Of a stretch of DNA of 64,000 bases, positions 19,687-28,853 are shown piece after piece; position 1 is the first letter of the stretch; each line of letters starts with the position of its first letter. This DNA comes from Enterovibrio coralii (GTDB taxonomy: Bacteria; Pseudomonadota; Gammaproteobacteria; Enterobacterales; Vibrionaceae): contig NZ_LNTY01000030.1 in assembly GCF_001559595.1 (NCBI RefSeq), positions 1 to 64,000 on the forward strand. Direction: 5' to 3'. The notes below the pieces were generated by a model, which saw only the letters and a program-made list of their open reading frames with translations, did no database searches and was not told the origin of the DNA. A program made the translations under genes and the position numbers.

Positions 19687-20954
19687 GTAAGATTAAGTCT
19701 GCCAAGCAACTGACCTTTTCTTACTTTTCGGGTGTCGCTTTTGCCATCATCGCTATCCACTTTTCCGTGTTCGAGTCCACGGTAGAAAACTTGGAACATT
19801 TCACGGCGCAATATCGGTTGGAACAGATTGCGCAAAATTTGGAAAAGCGAGATATCACCCAATCAGTGATTCCACTCGACAGTTTTTCGGTCGCGTATGT
19901 CGGTTTGAAAAATGTGCCTGAAACACTGACGGTGTCACCTGACCTTCCTCTCAACCAAGCGTTTGAGATTTATAAAGAAGGCGTTGATAGAGAGACGGAT
20001 TACTTCGTGATGCGGGTGGCTATCGAACAAGATGGACAAGCGGTAGATGCCTATATCGTTAACTCAGATCCCGTGTTTGAGTTGGGCGAAGAGCAGGCGT
20101 TGAAGTCGCAAACCAATCAAATCTTTCTCTCTTTGGCACTGCTGTTTTTGAGTCTGTTGGTGGTACTTCGAATTTCCGAACGGTTAACGTCGCCGTTTGC
20201 CGCTTTGGTGACGCAGTTAAAGCAAAAAAATAAAGGGGATTTGTCACCTCTCACCGTCCCTGAAACCGGCAAAACGGTCGAGCTTGTATCCTTGACCGAC
20301 AGCATTAATGACTACCAAGCCCAAATTGGTGGCATGCTGGAGCGCGAAAGGGCGTTCAATCGCTTTGCCAGTCATGAATTAAGAACTCCGCTTATGGTGA
20401 TGAAAGGGTCGTTAACCTTGCTCGAACACTCTAACGACCCCGCGTTTGTCGAAAAGCAACGCGTGAGGATGTCCAGTGCGGTTGATGCCATGCAAGACTA
20501 TGTCGAGGCTTTGCTTTCTTTAACTCGGGAAGAGGAAAGGACACCTCCGTGGTCTTTAGATGAGCAGCAGCTTACGACATTGATTGCCCATTTCAACGAA
20601 TTGGTTGAAGACAAACCGGTTGAGGTCAAAGTGTCGGTGGAGTCTGCTCCTGAACTAGAGGTATCGATGAAAGCGGTGGGTATTTTAATCGGTAACCTTA
20701 TTAAAAATGCCTTTACCTACACTGACCAAGGCCATGTCACGATCACGGTTACGCGCGAAGCCGTGACGATTGAAGACACGGGCATCGGCTTAGATCAGAA
20801 TCGTGCGTCGAACCACGGGTATGGCCTGGGGTTGGTTATCGCGAATGATATCGCGAGAAAATATGGCTGGCGCATCGACCTCAACACGAACGCTTTTGAT
20901 GGGTGTACAGCAACAATAACGGGTTTGAATAACAAGGGAATTAAAGAGGTATAG
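19683..20954 (+). CDS. sensor histidine kinase
   Basis: The kinase has an N-terminal membrane helix (about residues 9-30), a small periplasmic sensor region of about 130 residues, and a second helix (SLALLFLSLLVV). The dimerisation domain has the phospho-acceptor His in FASHELRTPLMV and the ATP-binding domain has the N box NLIKNAF, the G1 box VTIEDTGIGL and the G2 box GYGLGLVIA. The periplasmic domain is short and matches no sensor I recognise. It partners the response regulator encoded just upstream (ATGA overlap). In Vibrio, two-component systems beside lipid A genes respond to cationic peptides or low pH; the signal here is unknown. Confidence 0.9.
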   Translation: MSKIKSAKQLTFSYFSGVAFAIIAIHFSVFESTVENLEHFTAQYRLEQIAQNLEKRDITQSVIPLDSFSVAYVGLKNVPETLTVSPDLPLNQAFEIYKEGVDRETDYFVMRVAIEQDGQAVDAYIVNSDPVFELGEEQALKSQTNQIFLSLALLFLSLLVVLRISERLTSPFAALVTQLKQKNKGDLSPLTVPETGKTVELVSLTDSINDYQAQIGGMLERERAFNRFASHELRTPLMVMKGSLTLLEHSNDPAFVEKQRVRMSSAVDAMQDYVEALLSLTREEERTPPWSLDEQQLTTLIAHFNELVEDKPVEVKVSVESAPELEVSMKAVGILIGNLIKNAFTYTDQGHVTITVTREAVTIEDTGIGLDQNRASNHGYGLGLVIANDIARKYGWRIDLNTNAFDGCTATITGLNNKGIKEV

Positions 20955-21424
20955 GCCTTGGCTGAACATTGGTGTCAATGAAAATAGTCAAAACCAATCT
21001 GCGCTGTCTAGAATGCTTATTTATGCAATTTAGTTGTTAGAAGTGAACCGCACAAATTGCGTCAATCTGCCCCTTGGCACCGTCTTTATGCAATAAATAT
21101 GCTGTCTCTCAACAGATTGTAGAGAGGCCATTTACGATCAGCTATCCACTGCCTTATGCTGATACTCTTCTTAGCGATGCGTCGCTTAGAACTGCCACTC
21201 GTCTTTCTTGACGAACACTCGCTAGCGTAAAGTGACACTAGCGAGTGTTATTCTTTCTCTCCATTTTCTTCATCCTTTTTCCCCCTGAGCTTTGCTCTCT
21301 ACACTCTGAATTTCATTTTTTCTCCATCAATTCTGACATCGTCAACCAAACTCTTACACAGCCTTGTCTCTCTCATTACTTCCATTCGTTAAGGTGCTGA
21401 AAAACGAGAAAGGAAGGAAAAAGA
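20955..21424. other. intergenic region with an inverted repeat
   Basis: No gene is visible. At 21214-21249 two perfect 12-base arms (AACACTCGCTAG and CTAGCGAGTGTT) enclose a 12-base loop. The hairpin lies about 260 bases after the kinase gene and has only a weak pyrimidine-rich tail, so it could be a terminator or a protein-binding site. Confidence 0.55.
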
Positions 21425-22495
21425 ATGAAAGTGCTACGAACAGGTATTGCTGCCATCTTATCGCTGACGGTGATGACCGCCTGTGCGCTCTCGTCAACAC
21501 CAGCGCAAGATGCTGCCCTGATCAAAGCAACGTATGACAGCAATCTCTCTGAACTGTCCGCGTATCAGTTGGGTCACTATGGCTTGCGCATGTATCGCCA
21601 AACGCAGGATGATGACTATCAAGCCGCGGTTTGGACGGATATGGCACGTATCGCGAGCCGGTTAAATGATTACAGTGCCACCCTTCACTCGAAAGACGAG
21701 GTGAAAGCGGAAGGTGAAGCGCGCTTGAAGAGTTACGATTCTGGCGATGGTGAGCGTGATGCGCTTCGTCACAAGGCAGCGCAGGGTAGGGAGGAATACC
21801 TCGTTTTAGGCGCTGGCTTGATCAGCAGTATGGCAAGAGCCAATGAGTATGGTCTTAAACATCGAAACGATGCGCACCTGAGAGAAATCTTGTCTTGGTA
21901 TGACTTTCATGACTACGCGACGAACCCTGAGATGATTCGCGCCTGGGCCGCGCAATTGGCGAATCAGGTCTATTGGCTAAAGCAGTTAGGTGAAGATGAC
22001 CTTACTCAACAATTTGAATTCGCATTCAAAGCAACGTACCCAGACAAGAACGATCCCATGCTGTCTGTGCAGCAGTACAACAACAAACTCTACGGCATGA
22101 CACATATTATTTTGGCTGCCTCCGAGTATTACAGAAAGCCGGTCAATGAAGCCGATTTTCAGTGGATTTACGATTATTTCCGACAACACTTCGATACCAT
22201 CGCGGTGCGCTCTAAGCCGGATGTGATTGCGGAAATTGGCATCACCTTTATGCTCGCAGGGCTTGAAAACGACCCCGTTGCCGCCAAGAGTCAAAGGCTG
22301 ATTCGAGAGGCCATTGATCGTGAAGAGGGTATGATCCCTTCCGTATCTGGCGGCACGGATATCGCCAAAGGTGAGCATCGAAATGTACTGGCGATTATGC
22401 TGCTAGATTGGCACGGGGCAAATGCTACACCAATGGTGAATCAAGAGCCGTCAGTGATTGAATCTGTGCCTTGGGGATTGGTGCCGAAAAACTAA
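21425..22495 (+). CDS. DUF3541-like lipoprotein
   Basis: The N-terminus has a lipobox-like signal sequence ending in VMTAC (Cys at about residue 20). The remaining 336 residues are mostly alpha-helical, with Trp-rich segments such as ILSWYDFHDYATNPEMIRAW and repeated YxxRMYR-type helices, as seen in the DUF3541 family of Vibrio proteins. I recall that family only in outline, so the assignment is tentative. No catalytic motif is visible. It follows a long upstream gap and is ended by a terminator shared with the convergent chaperone gene. Confidence 0.6.
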   Translation: MKVLRTGIAAILSLTVMTACALSSTPAQDAALIKATYDSNLSELSAYQLGHYGLRMYRQTQDDDYQAAVWTDMARIASRLNDYSATLHSKDEVKAEGEARLKSYDSGDGERDALRHKAAQGREEYLVLGAGLISSMARANEYGLKHRNDAHLREILSWYDFHDYATNPEMIRAWAAQLANQVYWLKQLGEDDLTQQFEFAFKATYPDKNDPMLSVQQYNNKLYGMTHIILAASEYYRKPVNEADFQWIYDYFRQHFDTIAVRSKPDVIAEIGITFMLAGLENDPVAAKSQRLIREAIDREEGMIPSVSGGTDIAKGEHRNVLAIMLLDWHGANATPMVNQEPSVIESVPWGLVPKN

Positions 22496-22515
22496 CGAAG
22501 TAGAAAACTGACGAT

Positions 22516-22547
22516 AAAAAAAAGAGCCATTTCTGGCTCTTTTTTTC
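22516..22547. terminator. bidirectional intrinsic terminator
   Basis: AGAGCCA and TGGCTCT form a 7-bp stem with a 4-base loop, with A-run before and T-run after. It lies between two convergent genes, so it can serve both. Confidence 0.85.
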
Positions 22548-22550
22548 GTT

Positions 22551-23903
22551 TTAGCGGAAACATTTCTCTGCGTGACGTACCAAGCCGGATGTCACTGAAC
22601 CAAAGTAGTCACCCGCAACAATCGGCACGCCTGGTAGCGTGGTTTCTAGCAATGCTCGCAGGATAGGTGATCGGGCACTGCCGCCCGTCATAAAGATAGC
22701 GTCAGGCTTGGTTTCTGCTTGCGCCAACGCTTCATTCACCAGCTCCGCCACTTTGGCTACCGGTGATGCAATGGCGTCAGACAACTGTGCGGTAGAAATA
22801 CTTGCAGACAAGGCTTCACCTGACAGGGCGATGTTGGCACTGAACTCAGCTTGCTCAGACAACGCAATCTTCGCTTCTTCTGCACTGCGTACAATCTGGT
22901 AGCCCAAGGTGTGGCGCTGTACTTTCAGCAAGCGTGCAATCAGATCAGGCTCACTCGCATCACGCATCAATTGCTGCAACACCTGACGGTTAGCCGAGGC
23001 ATAAAAATCAGATTGCGCAGCCACGTTGTTAATCGCAATAGGGTTCCAGAACTGTGGAATAGGCATGGCGATGCCACGTTGCAGCGTAGAGTTTTTTCCA
23101 AAGAGCGGCATTAACTGCTCAAAGGCCAGATGAATATCTAGATCGTTCCCGCCAACACGACAGCCAGAGTGCGCCAGTAGCGACGCTCTGCGATCGTCTT
23201 GACCTTGCCAGCTTGGACCCATTTGAATAAGGCTGCAGTCTGTCGTACCACCACCGATATCGACCACCAACACCGTTTTATCGCGGGTTAACGTGCTTTC
23301 GTATTCAAGACCTGCCGCAACGGGCTCGAACTGGAACTGAACGTCTTTGAAGCCTGCCCGTTTTGCCGCTGCCAACAAGATAGATTCAGCTTGAATGTTT
23401 GCCTTCTCACCGCCAATGCCTTGAAAGTTTACAGGGCGTCCAATTACCGCTTGCAGAATATCTTCCTGCAACTCGGATTCAGCTTGTTGTTTGATGTTCG
23501 CCATCATGGCGCAAACCAGATCCTCAAAGAAGCTGATTTGGATATCACGAAGGCCAGTAGCACCCAAGAAAGATTTTGGCGATTTAACGTAGTAGACCTC
23601 TTCCGGGTCTTCCAGATAGGTCGAAAGTGCAGAGCGACCAAAGCGCAGATCGCCAGGTTCAACATCAATGCCTTCTTCGCGGTTAAACGAGACGGCACGG
23701 CGAAGTAATTGCTCACCGACTGTATCGCTAGGTTTGATGTCAAAGTGTCGCCAGAGGTACTCGCTTACCGCTTCTCGTGTCGGTGCACACAAAGTGGAAG
23801 GAATAAAAGGACTTTCGCCTTCCAGTGCTATTAGACGGGGCTTACCGTTCTCTAAAGTCGCCACAGAACAGTTTGCTGTTCCGTAGTCGAAGCCGATAAA
23901 CAT
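22551..23903 (-). CDS. yegD: Hsp70-family ATPase, YegD-like
   Basis: At 450 residues it has the length of E. coli YegD. The ATPase signatures are present: phosphate 1 loop IGFDYGTANCSVA, phosphate 2 loop VLVVDIGGGTTDCSL and adenosine site FMTGGSARSPIL. It lacks the substrate-binding lid domain of DnaK, as YegD proteins do. It is an orphan Hsp70-like protein without a neighbouring DnaJ or GrpE gene, presumably cytoplasmic. Its physiological clients are unknown. Confidence 0.9.
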   Translation of the reverse strand: MFIGFDYGTANCSVATLENGKPRLIALEGESPFIPSTLCAPTREAVSEYLWRHFDIKPSDTVGEQLLRRAVSFNREEGIDVEPGDLRFGRSALSTYLEDPEEVYYVKSPKSFLGATGLRDIQISFFEDLVCAMMANIKQQAESELQEDILQAVIGRPVNFQGIGGEKANIQAESILLAAAKRAGFKDVQFQFEPVAAGLEYESTLTRDKTVLVVDIGGGTTDCSLIQMGPSWQGQDDRRASLLAHSGCRVGGNDLDIHLAFEQLMPLFGKNSTLQRGIAMPIPQFWNPIAINNVAAQSDFYASANRQVLQQLMRDASEPDLIARLLKVQRHTLGYQIVRSAEEAKIALSEQAEFSANIALSGEALSASISTAQLSDAIASPVAKVAELVNEALAQAETKPDAIFMTGGSARSPILRALLETTLPGVPIVAGDYFGSVTSGLVRHAEKCFR

Positions 23904-24179
23904 GGCGTATCTCCAGCAAGAAAAAGACCGGACAGTTTACGCAAAACTAAGATCAACACAAGGACGAGTGAAGGGATTAAATCCCGTTCTGAGTGAAAAA
24001 ATTGTGTTGGTAGGATTGCTAAGTACAAACAAAGGATTACGACTTTAGTCTAATGCCGTCAGAAAACTTTATAGCTTTTGTTGTGAAAACGAGACAGAAA
24101 GAGAGCCTTTGCACAGTAAGCTTTATGCAGGCATTGGATGTCGAATGCCATCGTAAATCCTTGAAGTAAGGAGGACGGT

Positions 24180-24557
24180 ATGAAAAGTGCCAAAGAGTTT
24201 GCGGCATGGCTGATGAACCGTTTTTCAACCCACGCAGATGTGTACCTTACCCGTAAGGACATTTCTGAGCTGACAAGTCGACAGTCACTTCGTAGCGAGT
24301 TTATCCATGACGTGCACTGTGAACTGATGAGCTTTGGACGTGCGCTCGTTGCGGATGTCAAAAATGACCGCTACTACATGGTGGCAGTCAGTGACACTTA
24401 CTGGAAAGATGTTGGCGACATTTACGCGACAACACCTGTGAGATCAGCGCGTTTTCCTGAGGTTGAACAGCCCAAAACCGACACGGTTAGACCTTTCAAA
24501 AAAATACATAACGGTTTCACTCGCTTCTTCTTTATCTCTTCTCTCTTGCCTGTGTGA
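24180..24557 (+). CDS. small hypothetical protein
   Basis: A strong ribosome binding site (AAGGAGG, 6 bases before ATG 24180) supports this gene of 125 residues. The product is soluble and mixed in charge, starting MKSAKEFAAWLMNRF, and has no signal peptide or domain I recognise. The C-terminus is hydrophobic (FTRFFFISSLLPV) and overlaps a terminator hairpin, so the real end may have been altered. The gene precedes an HD-GYP gene in the same direction, but the terminator separates them. Confidence 0.55.
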   Translation: MKSAKEFAAWLMNRFSTHADVYLTRKDISELTSRQSLRSEFIHDVHCELMSFGRALVADVKNDRYYMVAVSDTYWKDVGDIYATTPVRSARFPEVEQPKTDTVRPFKKIHNGFTRFFFISSLLPV

Positions 24558-24574
24558 TACAGGCATTTTTTTCG
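24547..24574 (+). terminator. intrinsic terminator overlapping the stop codon
   Basis: GCCTGT and ACAGGC pair around a GTGAT loop that contains the stop codon TGA, followed by a run of seven T. It would end transcription of the small upstream gene. Confidence 0.8.
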
Positions 24575-24665
24575 TAAAAAAGGCCGTTTCTCGTTCGTCG
24601 TTGCAAGGTAAGTCTGGATGTTCAGGTCTATCTTATTTATGAGACGAAACCTTGAAGAGTGAACG

Positions 24666-25937
24666 ATGAAAGGCCAACGAATTACAAAATCCCAACTTCA
24701 TAAAGGCTTATACATAAAGCTTCCGTTGCGTTGGCATGAGCACCCTTTTCTGAGAAGTGCTTTCGAGGTTCGCACTGCCGAAGAAGTCGCGTTGATCAAA
24801 AAGCTCCCCTTGGACTATTTGCTGTATTTTCCTGAAAAAAGCAGTGAGAAATTGAAAACGGTAGAAGAAGCAGCGAAAGCCAAACAAGTGTCTCCAGAGG
24901 TTGAACCAAGCCGCGAGGAAGTCGTGCAACTCTCTGTTGAGCTTCATCAGCAAAAGCAACAGCAAATTAAAGAGATGACAGCCCTTCGCAATCGTCACTC
25001 TGAGTGTGAGCAGAAATACAAACAGTCGATCCTCAAGCTTCGTCAAGGTATTGGGGAGATGGGGAGAAACCCTGAACGTGCATGTGCCGAGATAAAAGGC
25101 TTGTCGTCTGAGCTATCCGCGATTGCAACGTCGGGCCCCTTGACGATGCATCTGATCGATAAGAAGAACGATAACGACGAGCATTTCACGCACACGCTCA
25201 ATGTGGCCGTTTTTGCGCTGATGATTGGTAAGATGCGTGGCTATTCTGAAACGGAAATGACCGATCTTTTAATGGGAGCCTTTCTGCATGACATTGGCCT
25301 TATCGACATCCATCAGCCAATGGGAGCGGACGGTAAGTTGGCACTGACGTCGGCGGCTAAGCATCGTGAACAGCACACGATCTTTGGTGTACGTATGGTT
25401 GAGGACTTTGAGGGTGTTACGCTGAATGTTCTCAACGTTATTCAAAATCACCACGAATATTTTGACGGCAGTGGGTTTCCGAAAGGCTTACAAGGGGACG
25501 CGGTCGACGATATGTCACAAATCGTCTCTATCGCGAATATGTATGACGACCTTTGCCAGCCGCAAAAATCTGGAAAAGCCTACCAACCAAGCTCAGCCAT
25601 TGCGTTGCTCTACAAAAACATGAAAGCGAAATTCCGCCCTGACCTGATGGAGCTTTTCGTGAAAATGATTGGTGTCTACCCACCAGGCTCTATCGTGCTG
25701 CTCTCAGATCAAAGTGCCGCCATGGTGCTGTCGAACAACCTTGAATCCCTTTTAAAGCCTAATGTGGTGGTGTATGACGCAATGATACCTCGCGATCAGG
25801 CCCCAATATTAGATCTCAGCAACACCGACCTGACCGTCAAGCAGGTGGTGAAGTTGAAATCCGTACCACGACATATCTACGACTACCTTTGCCCTAGCTC
25901 CAAGTTCCATTATTTCTTTGATTCTGCAGTGACTTAA
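24666..25937 (+). CDS. HD-GYP domain c-di-GMP phosphodiesterase (DUF3391 N-terminus)
   Basis: The N-terminal 60 residues resemble the DUF3391 domain that precedes HD-GYP in this class. The HD-GYP domain (about residues 160-350) has FLHDIGLID, the second His region HTIFGVRMVE, and HHEYFDGSGFP with the GYP-like segment GFP. Such enzymes hydrolyse cyclic di-GMP and so lower biofilm and raise motility programmes. The Lys of the usual HDxGK motif is replaced by Leu, so activity is probable but not certain. It is a single gene, with no receiver domain. Confidence 0.85.
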   Translation: MKGQRITKSQLHKGLYIKLPLRWHEHPFLRSAFEVRTAEEVALIKKLPLDYLLYFPEKSSEKLKTVEEAAKAKQVSPEVEPSREEVVQLSVELHQQKQQQIKEMTALRNRHSECEQKYKQSILKLRQGIGEMGRNPERACAEIKGLSSELSAIATSGPLTMHLIDKKNDNDEHFTHTLNVAVFALMIGKMRGYSETEMTDLLMGAFLHDIGLIDIHQPMGADGKLALTSAAKHREQHTIFGVRMVEDFEGVTLNVLNVIQNHHEYFDGSGFPKGLQGDAVDDMSQIVSIANMYDDLCQPQKSGKAYQPSSAIALLYKNMKAKFRPDLMELFVKMIGVYPPGSIVLLSDQSAAMVLSNNLESLLKPNVVVYDAMIPRDQAPILDLSNTDLTVKQVVKLKSVPRHIYDYLCPSSKFHYFFDSAVT

Positions 25938-26109
25938 GCCTCTCGCTTGTTGGTTTGCAACCTAAGTTTTCCGAAACGATAAATGCTGTCACAGCAACAA
26001 GTTAACGGAAATGTCAATTCGTACTCTAAATATTTTCTCGATTTGGGGTTGAATAAAAAACACTGTTCAATAAAATGTCCGCGCTTTATATGTAACTTGG
26101 TATCTATTT

Positions 26110-26574
26110 ATGAAACTTATAAAAACTGCACTTGTTTCTGTAGTGCTTTTCGTCATGGGCTGTTCAAGCATTGTTAATGGCTCAACGCAACCGTTGAAAA
26201 TCAGTGCAACGCCCGATGCGGCGACCATTCGCCTACTAAATAAAAATGGTGATGTGCTAAAAGAGCAAAAAGGACGTTTGGATTACCTAATGAAACGCAG
26301 CACGGGCTACTTTGAAGGTGCTGACTACAAACTCGAAATCTCTTATGAAGGCTACCAAACCCAAACTTTGGAGCTGATGTCGACAGCAAGTGGCTGGTAC
26401 ATCGGCGGCAACATCTTCTTTGGTGGCTTGATTGGCTGGTTGATTGTTGACCCGATGACCGGTGGCATGTGGGTGATTGAATCAAGCAACATGCAAGAAA
26501 CCGATGAAATGAACGTCACGCTACTTAAAAACGCGACGGAAGAGATGATGGAAAAAGCGGTGAAGGTTAACTGA
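26110..26574 (+). CDS. small lipoprotein with membrane-like segment
   Basis: The lipobox VMGCS (Cys at residue 18) marks a lipoprotein of about 137 mature residues. A PEGA-like short beta segment (STQPLKISATPDAATIRLL, YKLEISYEGYQTQTLEL) is followed by a hydrophobic hairpin-like stretch GWYIGGNIFFGGLIGWLI. I do not recognise a named family. The 170 bases before it hold nothing clear. A terminator shared with the convergent GAF gene follows. Confidence 0.65.
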   Translation: MKLIKTALVSVVLFVMGCSSIVNGSTQPLKISATPDAATIRLLNKNGDVLKEQKGRLDYLMKRSTGYFEGADYKLEISYEGYQTQTLELMSTASGWYIGGNIFFGGLIGWLIVDPMTGGMWVIESSNMQETDEMNVTLLKNATEEMMEKAVKVN

Positions 26575-26591
26575 GCTTGCTGATTCTGACC

Positions 26592-26624
26592 AATGCCACG
26601 TCGAACAACGGCGTGGCATTTTAG
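26592..26624. terminator. bidirectional terminator hairpin
   Basis: AATGCCACG and CGTGGCATT form a 9-bp stem with an 11-base loop, followed by TTTT. It lies between convergent genes. Confidence 0.8.
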
Positions 26625-26630
26625 TATCAA

Positions 26631-27566
26631 TCAAGCTCCAATTTGCTGCATGAGATCTTCGGCTTCTGCCATTAGGCTATGAATACTGGCGTGCAGGGTT
26701 GGCTCGTAAGGTACAACGCCAAAGAAATATTCAATCTCTAGTTCATCTGCATGTTGAGCGTTGAAGCTGGTCACTTCATTGTCGAAACGGCACATCACTT
26801 CACTGACCTGCTTCTTATTGGCATTGGACAGTAAAATGACAAACTTCCCATCGGCCAGATGCGCAAAGATATCTGATTCTCGAAACGCATTCTCAAGTAC
26901 TCGCGCAAACCCATACAGCTGTTTTTCGCGGAGCGCGCTGTCAGTTTGCAGTGAGGTTAGGGTCAAGCAAAGAAGCGACGCATTGAGATTGGAACGTTGG
27001 CAGACTTGTAACGTTTGCTGAGCAAGTTCAATAAAGCCATTACGGTTTGAAATGCCCGATATCGCGTCAATGCTCTGTGATTCCGCCATGGCGATTTCAT
27101 TTTCTACCAATTGCCCTAAATCTATGAGGGCCTCTAAATCCTCATCTGTCACGTCTCGCGGTTTATCGTCAATCACGCAAAGGGTGCCAAGTGGTAGGCC
27201 GTTTGGTGCCTTAATCGGACAGCCTGCATAAAAGCGAATATTGGGATGCCCTTGGACGAGTGGGTTGTCAGAAAACCGCGCATCCGTTGAGGCGTCGGAC
27301 ACAATAAACGGCTCATCACCTAAAATCGCATGCCCGCAAAATGAAATATCTCTTGGCGTTTCTTTCGCATCTAACCCCTGTGCGGATTTAAACCACTGGC
27401 GACCGGAATCCACAAGGCTCACTAATGACATCTCAACGTTGAACAAACGCTTCGCCATGCGAGTGATTCGGTCGAAACGCTCTTCAGGTAGAGTGTCTAG
27501 CAGCCCAAATAGCTGGAGGGTGACCAGTCGTTGGCTTTCGTCCTTGTGAGGTGCCGGTGTTTTCAT
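26631..27566 (-). CDS. GAF domain protein with degenerate GGDEF domain
   Basis: The N-terminal 160 residues form a GAF domain (FDRITRMAKRLFNVEMSLVSLVD, then SFCGHAIL and YAGCPIKAPNG, the usual GAF end). The C-terminal part has the layout of a diguanylate cyclase (GISNRNGFIELAQQTL, then FARVLENAFRESDIFAHLAD), but at the GGDEF position it reads ADGKF, so it should not make cyclic di-GMP. It may bind a ligand through GAF and act as a sensor or scaffold. Cysteines in the GAF domain (FCGH, AGC) could bind a cofactor, but this is speculative. Start: ATG 27566. Confidence 0.85.
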   Translation of the reverse strand: MKTPAPHKDESQRLVTLQLFGLLDTLPEERFDRITRMAKRLFNVEMSLVSLVDSGRQWFKSAQGLDAKETPRDISFCGHAILGDEPFIVSDASTDARFSDNPLVQGHPNIRFYAGCPIKAPNGLPLGTLCVIDDKPRDVTDEDLEALIDLGQLVENEIAMAESQSIDAISGISNRNGFIELAQQTLQVCQRSNLNASLLCLTLTSLQTDSALREKQLYGFARVLENAFRESDIFAHLADGKFVILLSNANKKQVSEVMCRFDNEVTSFNAQHADELEIEYFFGVVPYEPTLHASIHSLMAEAEDLMQQIGA

Positions 27567-28084
27567 CTAATGAGCGATCCTTGCTGTTTATAGATAGCGT
27601 TTAGTAAAAATAGGTAAAAGTGGACATCAAAGGAGTATTTTGTCGTCAAATGTTGATAGTGAGCGCAGTATCAGAAAGCGCGTTTCATTCGTAACATGGA
27701 CATCGTTCTGTTTCTTTTGGCGGACCTAATACGCGGCTAGACAACAAAGAAAATGAAACTTTTTCTTTTTTTATTCTCGCTTAATATCAATAAGTTGAAC
27801 TTGAAAGTCGACTTGACAACGGAAAGATCAAAGACATAGACGACATACGGTATTTTTCGTGTATTTGCTTTTCATGGGTCTCTGCTAAATTAGAAATACG
27901 ACGTGAGTTCTTATTGACTGCCAGCCTTCTTATCCGCAGTGTAAAACGTCGTATCTCATGATCTTTTGGTGTGTTTTCGTCGCGATTTTTCATCTTCCTT
28001 GTTCGTCCTTTAAGGGCACGCAGGGCGCCTTCTCTTTTCGAGACACCTACGATCACTACGACTGTTTTTACACAGGAGAGTGTC
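27567..28084. other. AT-rich intergenic region between divergent genes
   Basis: The 518 bases lie between the starts of the GAF gene and the HAD gene, so they should contain both promoters. I see no supported gene. AGGAGAG just before 28085 is the ribosome binding site of the HAD gene. Confidence 0.5.
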
Positions 28085-28837
28085 ATGTTGATGACGGAAA
28101 AGGTTAAGGCGGTTGTTTTTGAACTGGATGGAACGCTGGTGGATACGGCACCGGACATCCGTTGCGCTGCAGAAGAAATGCTGGCCGATCTCAATTTGCC
28201 AAGCCTGAATGCTGAACATGTCAGCGATTGGGTAGGTGATGGGATGGACAGGCTCATCCATCGCATTTTGTCTCGTCAAATTGATGGCAAAGTGCCAGAC
28301 CCCATTTTCCGCTTAGGCAGCGCACTATTCCTTAAAGCCTACCAACGCCGAGAATACAAAGGCGCAACCTTGTTCGATGGTGTCTTAGAGTGTCTTCGAG
28401 AGTTGACGCGTCGCAAGGTGCCGCTTGTCGTCGTGACCAACCAAGCGACATTCGCGGCAAATGAGCTACTGACCGCGTTAGGTATTCGGCACCACTTTAC
28501 CCATGTTCTGGGTCGCGATGCGATGCAGGAGCCTAAACCTTCACCCGATGGATTGCTCGAAGCGGCGTTGCTGCTAGACGTCAAACCTGATCAGCTTCTT
28601 ATGGTAGGCGGTAGCGTCAACGACGTTCACGCATCGAGAAATGCAGGGTGTCCGGTCGTTTGCGTCAGCCATGGCTATAACTATGGTGTAGATATTCGCT
28701 ATGCAGCACCAGACGTGATTATTGACTCGCTCTCTGAACTTGCAGGCTTAATGGATGACAAACCCGCAAATAGGCGCAAGCGAGCATCGAGTCGGAAAAA
28801 GCCGAGCGTGTCCAAAACGGAAAAAGAAAAGCGCTAA
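28085..28837 (+). CDS. Gph-like HAD protein lacking catalytic Asp residues
   Basis: The fold follows phosphoglycolate phosphatase: an N-terminal core, a helical cap (about residues 20-95), then VVVTNQATFA, KPSPDGLLEAA and a final acidic loop. But motif I, normally DLDGT, reads ELDGT (the nucleophile Asp is Glu), and motif IV, normally GDSxxD, reads GGSVND. Both changes remove acidic residues needed for catalysis and Mg binding, so phosphatase activity is doubtful. The last 27 residues or so form a Lys/Arg-rich tail not seen in Gph. The start at ATG 28085 follows AGGAGAG. The whole could be a pseudoenzyme with a binding role. Confidence 0.85.
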   Translation: MLMTEKVKAVVFELDGTLVDTAPDIRCAAEEMLADLNLPSLNAEHVSDWVGDGMDRLIHRILSRQIDGKVPDPIFRLGSALFLKAYQRREYKGATLFDGVLECLRELTRRKVPLVVVTNQATFAANELLTALGIRHHFTHVLGRDAMQEPKPSPDGLLEAALLLDVKPDQLLMVGGSVNDVHASRNAGCPVVCVSHGYNYGVDIRYAAPDVIIDSLSELAGLMDDKPANRRKRASSRKKPSVSKTEKEKR

Positions 28838-28851
28838 ATGCGCTTTTCTTT
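28826..28851. terminator. bidirectional terminator overlapping the HAD stop codon
   Basis: GAAAAGCGC and GCGCTTTTC form a 9-bp stem with the loop TAAAT, which contains the HAD stop codon, followed by TT-rich sequence. It serves the convergent HAD and LysR genes. Confidence 0.8.
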
Positions 28852-28853
28852 AT

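Noticed and set aside
25983-26177. Short plus-strand frame before the lipoprotein gene
   Set aside because: Overlaps the start of the better-supported lipoprotein gene and lacks any motif.
27787-28266. Minus-strand reading frame overlapping the HAD gene start
   Set aside because: No domain or ribosome binding site, and the HAD gene on the plus strand is strongly supported.
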